Source: RGIG7450 sp045577655 (GTDB lineage: Bacteria > Bacillota > Clostridia > RUG12999). Taken from it: 39,361 bases of DNA. Shown here in pieces: positions 1 to 7,299 of this stretch. The stretch lies in the NCBI GenBank assembly GCA_045577655.1, contig JAZNIU010000055.1:1-39361 (forward strand). Direction: 5' to 3'. The translations under genes were made by a program, and so were the position numbers. Under the pieces are notes generated by a model. It worked only from the letters and a program-made list of their open reading frames with translations, made no database searches and was not told where the DNA came from. Numbering within the stretch: the stretch's first letter is position 1; every line of letters starts with the position of its first letter.

Positions 1-43
1 GGCAGTTTTTAAACCGAATATTTTTAGAATTATACAAAGAATA

Positions 44-79
44 AAAACACCGGAATACTTTCGTATTTCGGTGTTTTTT
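44..79 (+). terminator. intrinsic terminator of an upstream gene
   Basis: An inverted repeat (AACACCGGAATAC pairing with GTATTTCGGTGTT, 3-nt loop) is followed by six T residues. No gene end is visible to its left, so it presumably ends a transcript that starts outside the window. The A-rich left flank would let it work in both directions. Apart from this hairpin and the promoter at 159, nothing is seen in 1-213. Confidence 0.75.
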
Positions 80-158
80 GATGTAGTATAAACTAAAAAT
101 GTAGTTTAAAAACCGATTTATCCCTAAGACTAACCGCCGAACCGGAGAGGGTTTTTTA

Positions 159-187
159 TTGACAGTGTGGCCACCGGATGATATAAT
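159..187 (+). promoter_or_regulatory. consensus sigma-A promoter for the Y-family polymerase
   Basis: TTGACA at 159-164 and TATAAT at 182-187 are separated by exactly 17 bp, a perfect match to the vegetative consensus. It lies 27 bp before the start codon at 214. A convincing LexA box was looked for around it and not seen, so SOS control is not supported by this sequence. Confidence 0.85.
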
Positions 188-213
188 TTTTTATAGAAAA
201 GGGGGTGGCGTAA

Positions 214-1485
214 ATGGAGAAAATGTATTTGTGCATAGATTTAAAATCTTTCTATGCATCTGTTGAATGTGTGGAACGCGGGCATGACCCCATGACAGAA
301 AATCTGATTGTTGCCGACCCTACACGCACAGAGAAAACCATTTGTCTTGCCATCAGCCCCGCTATGAAAAAACTTGGTGTGAAAAACAGGTGCAGAGTGT
401 TTGAAATACCCAAACACATCAACTATATCACTGCTCCGCCCAGAATGCAGCTCTATATCGACTATGCGGCAGAGATATATGGGATCTATCTGAAATATGT
501 TGCAAAAGAAGATATTCACGTTTATTCGATAGACGAGGTGTTTCTGGATGTTACTGCATATCTTTCTCTCTATCACACAACACCACAGGAACTGGGGAAA
601 ACAATTGTAAATGATATAAAACACACAGTTGGCGTAGGTGCAGCGTGCGGGATAGGGACAAATATGTATCTTGCAAAAATTGCACTTGATATTACTGCAA
701 AACATACTTTCGACAATATGGGATATCTTGATGAAGAGCTTTATAAAAAGACTTTGTGGGACTATAAACCCATCACGCATTTCTGGCGTGTGGGCGAGGG
801 AACGGCGAAAAGGCTTGCGGATATGGGGATATATACAATGGGGCAGATTGCAAACGCCGATGAAGACAAACTCTATAAAAAATTTGGTGTTGATGCCGAG
901 CTTCTCATTGATCACGCCTGGGGAAAAGAGCCGGTTACTATAGCGGACATAAAAGCATATAAACCAAAAACAAACTGTCTCACTTCGGGGCAGGTGCTGA
1001 TGTCCGACTATGCCGTAGCTGATGCGGAAATTATTATCAAGGAAATGATGGATTCCCTTTGTCTTGATATGGTGGAAAAGAATCTTGTGACTCGGTCGGT
1101 TACAATTACTATTATTTATGCCAGACATTTAAATGCTCCCTCTGCTACGGGCACAATTTCATCTTTTGGAGAAAGCAACGCAGACACGGTTTTAATCCCC
1201 GCGGCTGTGAGCCTTTACAGAAAAATAGTCAACCCTTCTTTTTTAGTTAGGAAAATAAATATAACCTGCAACAATGTGAGAGAAGAAAAGGTTACGCAAC
1301 TTAGCATGTTTGGCGGAGTCGATGTTTCGGACAAAAGCAGGAAAATACAAAAAACAATGCTCGCAATAAAGAAAAAATTTGGAGAAAATGCTGTTTTAAA
1401 AGCTATGGATTTGGATAAAAAAGCAACAGCAAGAGAAAGGAATCTGCAGATAGGAGGGCATAAAAGTGGGAAAGAAAAGGACTAA
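214..1485 (+). CDS. Y-family DNA polymerase (DinB/UvrX-like)
   Basis: This is an error-prone translesion DNA polymerase. The N-terminus MYLCIDLKSFYASVE carries the first metal-binding Asp and the steric-gate region. YSIDEVFLD (about residues 104-112) is the second catalytic motif of the family, with paired acidic residues. Helix-hairpin-helix-like sequence follows at about 190-215 and a little-finger domain makes up the C-terminal third. At 423 aa it is a full-length member, closest in style to the Gram-positive UvrX/YqjW group, which typically sits with a YolD-like gene, as here. A strong Shine-Dalgarno (GGGGGTGG) precedes the ATG. The gene has its own consensus promoter and overlaps the downstream yolD-like start by 20 bp, implying translational coupling. 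Subfamily assignment is by motif only; family membership is secure. Confidence 0.92.
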   Translation: MEKMYLCIDLKSFYASVECVERGHDPMTENLIVADPTRTEKTICLAISPAMKKLGVKNRCRVFEIPKHINYITAPPRMQLYIDYAAEIYGIYLKYVAKEDIHVYSIDEVFLDVTAYLSLYHTTPQELGKTIVNDIKHTVGVGAACGIGTNMYLAKIALDITAKHTFDNMGYLDEELYKKTLWDYKPITHFWRVGEGTAKRLADMGIYTMGQIANADEDKLYKKFGVDAELLIDHAWGKEPVTIADIKAYKPKTNCLTSGQVLMSDYAVADAEIIIKEMMDSLCLDMVEKNLVTRSVTITIIYARHLNAPSATGTISSFGESNADTVLIPAAVSLYRKIVNPSFLVRKINITCNNVREEKVTQLSMFGGVDVSDKSRKIQKTMLAIKKKFGENAVLKAMDLDKKATARERNLQIGGHKSGKEKD

Positions 1486-1801
1486 AATGCCTATATCTGA
1501 ACGAGCAAAACAGTTTATGCCTTTTTCACCACTCGTTGGGCTTGAAAAAGCGCTTCGTGAAAAAGAAAAAATACTTGTAGGAAGGAAAGAACTGTCCGAA
1601 GATGAGCAAACAGAGCTAAGCAGAAAAATAAACGACCTTAAAAAAGGACAGACTGTTCTGGTTACCTATTTTTGGGCAGGGGAATATATTGTGCTTAAAG
1701 GGCGGGTTGAAAAAATAGACAAAACTTTTAAAAAGATGTTTGTGGAAAAAACGGAAATAAGCTTTGAAAACGTAATTGAAATTGAGCCATACACCGACTA
1801 G
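1466..1801 (+). CDS. YolD-like protein
   Basis: A 111-aa YolD-family protein. The family is recognisable from the N-terminal MPISERAKQFMPFSPLVG segment and the small beta-rich C-terminal half. YolD-like proteins are habitually encoded with UvrX-type Y-family polymerases in Firmicutes; their biochemical role is not established, though an UmuD-like accessory role has been suggested. The start is GTG at 1466, chosen because AGGAGGG at 1452-1458 lies eight bases upstream. The gene lies in the +1 frame relative to the polymerase and overlaps its end. The last codons and the TAG stop are part of the terminator stem (see 1786-1820). Confidence 0.85.
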   Translation: MGKKRTKMPISERAKQFMPFSPLVGLEKALREKEKILVGRKELSEDEQTELSRKINDLKKGQTVLVTYFWAGEYIVLKGRVEKIDKTFKKMFVEKTEISFENVIEIEPYTD

Positions 1802-1820
1802 TCGGTGTATGGCTTTTTTT
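1786..1820 (+). terminator. intrinsic terminator overlapping the yolD-like stop codon
   Basis: A perfect palindrome (GCCATACACCGAC and its complement around CTAG) spans 1786-1813 and is followed by seven T residues. The TAG stop at 1799-1801 lies in the centre of the hairpin, so the final six codons are also terminator stem. Confidence 0.92.
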
Positions 1821-2406
1821 AAATCCGACTTATTACTGCCGGCTGAAGCTGAAAACCTGACAGTGCAGCGGATAATGTCTGTTTTATAAGAGAAAAATCA
1901 GCCACCATGGAGGTTTGCTTTTTCACAGGGTCATCCTGACCGTATGGAACAAAATATATATTTTTTGTGTTTTGCAGCTGGCCTATATTTCTGCAGCTTG
2001 CCCCCAGTGCATCGTTTGTGGATATTGCAATAATAAGAGGTCTGCCATTTCGAAGATGAGCTTTTGCAGCCATTGTCACCGAACTATCAGTTATTCCGGA
2101 AGCAAGCTTGGAAAGGGTGTTTCCGGTACATGGCGCAATTACAAGAGCGTCCAGCAGTTTTTTCGGGCCGATGGGTTCGGCCTCTTTTATAGTAGATATT
2201 ATTTCGTTTTTAGTAATTTCCATAAGCGAAGATTTGAAATATTCGGCACTGCCGAAACGAGTGTCTGTGCCGGCAGCCATTTCGCTCATTATCGGGAACA
2301 CGTTTATGCCGGATTCCACAAGTTCTTTGACTTCGTCGATAGCTTTCTGCAAAGTGCAAAAAGAACCTGTAACGGCAAAACCGACAGTGAGACCTTCAAG
2401 ATTCAT
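1819..2406 (-). CDS. spoVFB: dipicolinate synthase subunit B
   Basis: This flavoprotein-like subunit of dipicolinate synthase acts in the mother cell, with SpoVFA, to make dipicolinic acid for the spore core. The 195-aa protein has the DpaB signature: the N-terminal VGFAVTGSFCT segment, a central ALVIAPCTGNTLSKLASGI loop typical of the flavoprotein/decarboxylase-like fold, and a C-terminal VPYGQDDP motif. Length matches the family (about 200 aa). It starts 14 bp after the spoVFA stop, with GGAGGG upstream of its ATG, so the two form one transcript. The stop codon lies immediately beside the terminator of the convergent yolD-like gene. Confidence 0.95.
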   Translation of the reverse strand: MNLEGLTVGFAVTGSFCTLQKAIDEVKELVESGINVFPIMSEMAAGTDTRFGSAEYFKSSLMEITKNEIISTIKEAEPIGPKKLLDALVIAPCTGNTLSKLASGITDSSVTMAAKAHLRNGRPLIIAISTNDALGASCRNIGQLQNTKNIYFVPYGQDDPVKKQTSMVADFSLIKQTLSAALSGFQLQPAVISRI

Positions 2407-2420
2407 TTTTTAACCCTCCT

Positions 2421-3284
2421 TTACAATTCGCTAAGTATATTTGTTATGGTGTCTTTTATAATTTTTCCGGCAGAATAGGGGGCAACCTTTCCGGGAAGTG
2501 AAAGTGCCCAAATAACTTTTATACCGAGCTCCTGCGCTGCTGCATAATCAACACCGCCCGGTTTGGAGGCAAGGTCGATTATTAAAGTGCCGGACGGTAT
2601 GTTTTTCAACACTTCACGAGTAAATATGCAGTGAGGAACGGTATTGAAAATCACATCATAATCATAAATCATATCAAAAACAGAAGAGGTGTGAATGGCT
2701 TTATGGCCAAAGTTTTGTATCCAGGCAAGGTCTTCCGGCTTTCTGGCAGTGCAGCAAACGTCAGCGCCCATAGAGTGCAACAAACGGGATAAAACTTTGC
2801 CTATTTTTCCATACCCGCAAACAAGACATTTGCTTGCAAAAATTGTGCAGGGAAGTTCTCTCATTGCAATTTCAAGAGCTCCCTCGGCTGTAGGCACAGC
2901 GTTTAAAACGGCAAAATCTTCCCGCGTTGTATAGTCTGTGTAATCTATGCTTTTGATTTTGCATAGGGAAATAATATGAGGGGACAATTTTCCGCCGAAA
3001 ATATGGGTGCCTGCGTGGAGGTTATCCAAGACAGTGTCAATTAAAATCTGCTCCGACCATAATGGAGAAGAAAGCGTGTGATTTTCACCGTCCGGGGCTA
3101 TGCCGAAAACTATGGTTCGGCAGTCGTCGAGCGCCATATTTAAATTTTCGGCAAGCTTAAGTGAACCGGGTATATGCTGTTTGTCAAAGCCATAAATACA
3201 AACATCATATCCGCTTGTGGCAAAAGCTTCCGCCAAACTTATCTGTCGCAGGTCTCCTCCGAGTACAGTAATTTTCCCACCCAT
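2421..3284 (-). CDS. spoVFA: dipicolinate synthase subunit A
   Basis: The NAD(P)-binding subunit of dipicolinate synthase, which oxidises a lysine-pathway dihydrodipicolinate intermediate to dipicolinate late in sporulation. The 287-aa protein opens with a short beta strand and the DLRQISLAEAF segment typical of DpaA. It contains a Rossmann motif VCGYGKIGKVLSRLL at about residues 155-169 and a C-terminal SLPGKVAPYSAGKII motif. This is full length for the family. It is first in a two-gene operon with spoVFB. The promoter region at 3328-3354 matches sigma-K rather than sigma-A, as expected for this locus. Presence of spoVF distinguishes this organism from Clostridium groups that make dipicolinate without it. 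Confidence 0.95.
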   Translation of the reverse strand: MGGKITVLGGDLRQISLAEAFATSGYDVCIYGFDKQHIPGSLKLAENLNMALDDCRTIVFGIAPDGENHTLSSPLWSEQILIDTVLDNLHAGTHIFGGKLSPHIISLCKIKSIDYTDYTTREDFAVLNAVPTAEGALEIAMRELPCTIFASKCLVCGYGKIGKVLSRLLHSMGADVCCTARKPEDLAWIQNFGHKAIHTSSVFDMIYDYDVIFNTVPHCIFTREVLKNIPSGTLIIDLASKPGGVDYAAAQELGIKVIWALSLPGKVAPYSAGKIIKDTITNILSEL

Positions 3285-3327
3285 AACAATCCCTTTCTTT
3301 CTTACTTTAAATAAACTATCTATACTT

Positions 3328-3354
3328 TATTTTATGCCGTGAAAAATAATTTGT
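3328..3354 (-). promoter_or_regulatory. probable sigma-K promoter of spoVFA-spoVFB
   Basis: On the minus strand CATAAAATA (3328-3336) matches the sigma-K -10 pattern CATAnnnTA. The AC of a minimal -35 lies exactly 16 bp upstream at 3353-3354. The site is 44 bp before the spoVFA start. Control by sigma-K is known for this locus in Bacillus subtilis; the match here is by eye. Confidence 0.6.
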
Positions 3355-3377
3355 TAAACTTAATTGCAAAAAAACAA

Positions 3378-3406
3378 TTGACAAAGCACAAACGGAGGAG
3401 TAAAAT
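3378..3406 (+). promoter_or_regulatory. sigma-A promoter of the SGNH hydrolase
   Basis: TTGACA at 3378-3383 and TAAAAT at 3401-3406 are spaced by 17 bp. Transcription should begin near 3413, after the ATG at 3405, which removes that ATG as a start and leaves 3436. Confidence 0.7.
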
Positions 3407-3435
3407 GGTAGAAAAACGGGTATGGAGGAAAAATA

Positions 3436-4731
3436 ATGGAAAAAATCAATGTTGTTTTGCCTGAAAAATTTGACCTTGTGGTGGGGGACACATTTCAGCT
3501 TTTCTATACGGGAGTCGTTCAGGCGCCCAATCCTTATGTTTATAATATTGTATCAATTTGTGAAGAGGGAAGAAACTGTCCGAGATATTTTGAAATAACT
3601 CCTAAAAAAGAAGGGCAGCTTCGGCTTAAGATTTTAGTTTATGGGGCGAACAGGGAAGTTCTGGGAAGTGGAGAAACCATTTTGAATATTGCGCTGCCCG
3701 TGCAGCCGAAAAAACCTGTAAATGTTCTTTGTGTGGGAGATTCGCTCACTGCGGGAGGACAATGGCCGGCTGAGGCAATGCGCCGTCTTGTGGCTGAAGA
3801 TGGAGAACCTAAAGGTGATGGACTTAAAAACATAAACTTTATAGGAACCTGCAAAAAAGGTGATGTGGGATATGAAGGATATGGCGGCTGGAGATGGGAA
3901 ACATATTTCACAACTGCTGTTGGTGCAATGTGGATTGTTTGCCACACTCATGATAAAACCATTGAAGACCAGCACTCTCTCTGGAAAGATGAAAACGGAA
4001 ATATCTGGCAACTTGAAACTCTTGCGGCTGAATGGCTTAAATTCAACAGATATATGCAGCATACAGGCGAAATGCCCGGCCCGGGAAAGCTTACTGCTTA
4101 TAAAAACGTAACACATACTTCACCGATTGTTATGGAAAGTACAGGCCCTGAGGGAAGAAGTCCTTTCTATGATGAAACAAGTGGAAAAGTGGACTTTAAA
4201 AGCTACTGCGAACGTAATGGCTTTGACGGAATAGACATTGTTTATGTTCTGCTTGGCGGAAATGGTCACATTGAAGCGTTTGTTGAAGGTCTGACGATTG
4301 AAGAGCATTGTCTTGCAAATGCGGAAAAAGCAAGAATATTCACAAATCTTGTTCACGAGTCATATCCTGATGCAAAAGTGAAAATTCTTGGTATGATACC
4401 ACCGTCCTTTAACGGAGGTATGGGAAAAAGCTATGGAGCGACATTGCCGCTTTGCGACCAATATGGCTATATGTGCCATGTGCTCAAAATGAATGAAATA
4501 CACGAACAATGGGCAACTTCTCCCGAATACAAAGATTTTGTAGAATTTGTCAATGTTTCGGCTCAGTTTGACGGGGAGAACAATTTCCCTACAGAAGAAA
4601 AGCCGGTTAATACGCGCAATAAAAAAACCGAGATTGTTGGTATAAACGGTGCGCACCCCATGGAAGAGGGATATATGCAGGTCGCAGATGCCGTTTATCG
4701 TAATCTGGTTCATGAAATAAAAAAATACTGA
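3436..4731 (+). CDS. SGNH/GDSL-type hydrolase-like protein
   Basis: A 431-aa protein with an all-beta N-terminal region (about 1-90) and a C-terminal SGNH-hydrolase fold. The block I motif VLCVGDSLTAGG puts the predicted nucleophile at Ser103. A GGW segment and LLGGNGH stand for the middle blocks. The end carries NGAHPMEEGY with the predicted catalytic His407. The usual Asp three residues before that His is Asn404 here. There is no signal peptide, so it is probably cytoplasmic. Members of the fold are esterases, often deacetylating carbohydrates; the substrate is not predictable. It is transcribed alone, with its own promoter and terminator. The start at 3436 is set by TGGAGGAA nine bases upstream. 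Confidence 0.75.
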   Translation: MEKINVVLPEKFDLVVGDTFQLFYTGVVQAPNPYVYNIVSICEEGRNCPRYFEITPKKEGQLRLKILVYGANREVLGSGETILNIALPVQPKKPVNVLCVGDSLTAGGQWPAEAMRRLVAEDGEPKGDGLKNINFIGTCKKGDVGYEGYGGWRWETYFTTAVGAMWIVCHTHDKTIEDQHSLWKDENGNIWQLETLAAEWLKFNRYMQHTGEMPGPGKLTAYKNVTHTSPIVMESTGPEGRSPFYDETSGKVDFKSYCERNGFDGIDIVYVLLGGNGHIEAFVEGLTIEEHCLANAEKARIFTNLVHESYPDAKVKILGMIPPSFNGGMGKSYGATLPLCDQYGYMCHVLKMNEIHEQWATSPEYKDFVEFVNVSAQFDGENNFPTEEKPVNTRNKKTEIVGINGAHPMEEGYMQVADAVYRNLVHEIKKY

Positions 4732-4753
4732 TAAAGTATATGCAATAATGCTG

Positions 4754-4782
4754 AAAAAAGTCAACCGTTGGTTGACTTTTTT
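4754..4782 (+). terminator. intrinsic terminator after the SGNH hydrolase
   Basis: GTCAACC and GGTTGAC pair around a GTT loop, flanked by A6 on the left and T6 on the right, 22 bp after the stop codon at 4731. Confidence 0.9.
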
Positions 4783-4797
4783 ATTTATTTATATATC

Positions 4798-4826
4798 TTT
4801 ACAGTTGAATGGGAATGATATATAAT
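4798..4826 (+). promoter_or_regulatory. sigma-A promoter of the XRE-serine dehydratase gene
   Basis: TTTACA at 4798-4803 and TATAAT at 4821-4826 are separated by 17 bp. The expected start of transcription (about 4833) lies downstream of the first in-frame ATGs at 4809 and 4815, so these cannot be the initiation codons of a transcript made from this promoter. Confidence 0.7.
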
Positions 4827-4859
4827 AATAGTAAACAGTTTTCTCGAAGGAGCGTGGAC

Positions 4860-6302
4860 ATTATCAATAAAGAATATATAGGCAAAAAAATATATGAACT
4901 AAGGAAGAAATCCGGGTTGACACAAAGGCAGCTTGCAGATCGTCTCGGAGTGACAAACAGGGCAGTTTCCAAATGGGAAAACGGTCTGTCTTCTCCTGCT
5001 GCCGAGATGCTCTATAAAATATGCAACTGTTTTTGTATATCAACCGACTTTTTTATGAGAGAGGCCGGCGAACAAAAATCGGAAAATAAAAGCAGAAACG
5101 GTATGCAGTCAATTACCGAGTTATACAGGATTGGGTTTGGTCCATCGAGCTCTCATACCATGGGTCCTGAAAGGATATGCCGCGAATTTTTGAGACTCAA
5201 CAGAGAAGCGGACAGTTTCAAAGTGGTTTTGTATGGGTCGCTGGCACATACCGGAGTGGGACACGGAACAAATGTTGTGATAAAAAAAGTTTTTTCACCT
5301 AAAAAAACAGAGGTTGAAATTGACGGTGTAAGAGCAGATTTGCCCCACCCCAACACAATGCAGTTGTTTGCCTATAAAGACGGTAAATGTATTGATGAGA
5401 GATTTGCCTATAGTATCGGTGGCGGCGAAATACAAATAGATGGCGTTGACATTGTGGAACACAGCAACATTTATAAGCTTTGTTCATTCAGTGACATATC
5501 AAAATACTGCAAGGAAAAGCAAATCAGGATATGGCAGTATGTAGAAGAGGTGGAAGGGCCCGGAGTCTGGGACTTTCTTGCCGAAGTGTGGGAAACCATG
5601 AAAAGATGTATAAAGATGGGCATTGAAACAGAAGGTGTTTTGCCGGGCGGACTTAATGTTACAAGAAAAGCCGGTCACCTTTTTAACAGGACTCATATTG
5701 ATGAGAGCCGTGAGAGCAAAGAAAACAGACTTGTATGTGCGTATGCCTATGCTGTAGGTGAACAGAATGCAGCGGGGGAAACTGTTGTTACTGCTCCTAC
5801 CTGCGGTGCAAGCGGAGTGCTTCCTGCGGTTCTGTATTATAATCAGCACAAAAGAGAGTTTACTGACAAAGAAATTTTAAGAGCACTTGCAACCGCTTCG
5901 GTGGTAGGCAACCTTATAAAAACCAATGCATCAATAAGCGGTGCGGAATGTGGTTGTCAGGCAGAGATAGGAAGTGCATGTTCCATGGCGGCTGCTGCAC
6001 TTGGCGAGCTTTATGAAATGAGCATTGACCAGATAGAATATGCAGCTGAAATTGCGATAGAACACCATCTCGGGCTCACCTGTGACCCGATAAGAGGGCT
6101 TGTACAAATTCCGTGCATAGAACGCAACGCCGTGGCGGCAATGAGGGCAATTAATGCTGTGGCACTATCAAACATTCTGGTTGATACAAGAAAAATGTCT
6201 TTTGACATTGTTGTGGAAACAATGTATGAAACAGGGAAAGACCTTTCTAGAAAATACAGAGAAACCAGCATTGGCGGGCTGGCGAAACTTTATGACAGAT
6301 AG
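4860..6302 (+). CDS. XRE DNA-binding domain fused to Fe-S L-serine dehydratase
   Basis: The catalytic part (about 400 aa) is a complete single-chain, Fe-S-dependent L-serine ammonia-lyase that converts serine to pyruvate and ammonia. It begins with ITELYRIGFGPSSSHTMGP, continues through TAPTCGASGV and SGAECGCQAEIGSACSMAAA, and ends with LTCDPIRGLVQIPCIERN. The conserved cysteines of these segments supply the [4Fe-4S] cluster. It is preceded by about 80 residues forming an XRE helix-turn-helix (GLTQRQLADRLGVTNRAVSKWENG), which most family members lack. The reading frame is open from 4809, but the promoter lies over those ATGs. AAGGAG at 4847-4852 is seven bases before an ATT codon at 4860, giving a natural-looking XRE N-terminus (INKEYIGKKIYELRKKSG). 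The start is therefore inferred to be ATT; function is secure, the exact start is not. Confidence 0.85.
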   Translation: MINKEYIGKKIYELRKKSGLTQRQLADRLGVTNRAVSKWENGLSSPAAEMLYKICNCFCISTDFFMREAGEQKSENKSRNGMQSITELYRIGFGPSSSHTMGPERICREFLRLNREADSFKVVLYGSLAHTGVGHGTNVVIKKVFSPKKTEVEIDGVRADLPHPNTMQLFAYKDGKCIDERFAYSIGGGEIQIDGVDIVEHSNIYKLCSFSDISKYCKEKQIRIWQYVEEVEGPGVWDFLAEVWETMKRCIKMGIETEGVLPGGLNVTRKAGHLFNRTHIDESRESKENRLVCAYAYAVGEQNAAGETVVTAPTCGASGVLPAVLYYNQHKREFTDKEILRALATASVVGNLIKTNASISGAECGCQAEIGSACSMAAAALGELYEMSIDQIEYAAEIAIEHHLGLTCDPIRGLVQIPCIERNAVAAMRAINAVALSNILVDTRKMSFDIVVETMYETGKDLSRKYRETSIGGLAKLYDR

Positions 6303-6338
6303 GGCAAACAAAAAAACACTCTAAAATTTAAAAATCTA

Positions 6339-6367
6339 TTGAAAAAAAAAATATTATATGATATAAT
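6339..6367 (+). promoter_or_regulatory. sigma-A promoter of the five-gene 6431-12263 operon
   Basis: TTGAAA at 6339-6344 and TATAAT at 6362-6367 are spaced by 17 bp with an A-rich spacer. The operon's first start codon is at 6431. Confidence 0.75.
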
Positions 6368-6430
6368 ACACTTATTATAAGTATAATTGGGTTTTTCTTG
6401 AAATTTTTAGGAAATACCGGAGGGAGAATT

Positions 6431-7285
6431 ATGATAAAAATAGCAATTTTGGGAGCGGACGGCGGAACAAGTGGTGGTCATGCTCTGGGTATATGTAAAA
6501 TTTTATCAACCGGAATTTATGATGCTGAGATTACAGCAATCTACGGCGACGATAAAAAAGAAGTGGATCAGCTTGCGGAAGAGTTTAATATCGGATATAT
6601 CGGCACCTCTCCTGAAGACCTTGTTGACAAGGCAGACGCTGCTTTTGTTCTTCCCAGACATGGAGACAAACATAAAGCATTTGCAATGCCCTTTGTCCTT
6701 GCGGGGAAACCGGTTTTTATTGACAAACCTTTTACCTGCAGTGTTGCCGATGCTGAAGAAATTATTGCAGCTGCAGAAAAAAGCGGCAGCATAATCTGCG
6801 GAGGTTCATACATTAAACTTACTCCCGGTATAAAAAGACTTTCCTGGACTCTTCCGGAAAGAGATCTTATACAGTCGGGCGTTGTTGCTTATCCGGTAGT
6901 TTTAGACAGCCCATACGGAGGATATCATTTTTACTTCCACCATCCGATAGAAGTCATGCTCACAGTATTTGGAAGAGATGTTAAATCTGTTGTTGCAATG
7001 GAGACAAACGGCTATCCTGCAGCAATAGCAAATTACGGGGATTTTCCGGTACTTATGAATTTTGCTTCAAATGAAGGTTCTGCATATGCAGCGGTTTACT
7101 ATCCGCATGATATGTATTACGAAAAGAAAATAGATTATGATGGAATAGAAGAACTTCAGTGCAATGATTTTATCCGCGCAATAAAAAGCGGACAGGGAGA
7201 CGACCTCGAACACTATCTTGTTGCAGTTAAAGTCTGCAATGCACTTATCGAATCTCTTGAGACAAAACGGGAAGTTAAAATATAA
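6431..7285 (+). CDS. Gfo/Idh/MocA-family oxidoreductase
   Basis: An NAD(P)-dependent oxidoreductase of the sugar/inositol dehydrogenase superfamily, 284 aa. The N-terminal Rossmann domain starts KIAILGADGGTSGGHALGI. The dinucleotide-fold segment AGKPVFIDKPFTCSVADAEEI contains the DKP variant of the family's EKP motif. The C-terminal part is a short alpha/beta substrate domain with GGYHFYFHHPIE, where a His near the active site is expected. The start at 6431 is preferred over an in-frame codon at 6398 because GGAGGGAG sits directly upstream. It is the first gene of an operon with a sugar-binding lipoprotein 14 bp downstream. The substrate is unknown, presumably the sugar or sugar acid handled by its neighbours. 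Confidence 0.85.
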   Translation: MIKIAILGADGGTSGGHALGICKILSTGIYDAEITAIYGDDKKEVDQLAEEFNIGYIGTSPEDLVDKADAAFVLPRHGDKHKAFAMPFVLAGKPVFIDKPFTCSVADAEEIIAAAEKSGSIICGGSYIKLTPGIKRLSWTLPERDLIQSGVVAYPVVLDSPYGGYHFYFHHPIEVMLTVFGRDVKSVVAMETNGYPAAIANYGDFPVLMNFASNEGSAYAAVYYPHDMYYEKKIDYDGIEELQCNDFIRAIKSGQGDDLEHYLVAVKVCNALIESLETKREVKI

Positions 7286-7299
7286 AAGGAGGGCTCTAT

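Noticed and set aside
100..158. Possible repeat of TTTAAA-CCGA type and a LexA box before the polymerase gene
   Set aside because: The repeats are short and inexact, and no GAAC-N4-GTTC-like site was found.
241..1128. Long open frame on the minus strand over the polymerase gene
   Set aside because: Its product has no recognisable domain and is rich in Cys, His, Ile and Phe, as expected from antisense of a real gene; it has no ribosome site.
3405..3464. A 19-codon open frame starting at ATG 3405 that overlaps the hydrolase gene
   Set aside because: Its ATG lies inside the -10 element of a good promoter, so it would not be transcribed. The ribosome site at 3423-3429 serves 3436 instead.
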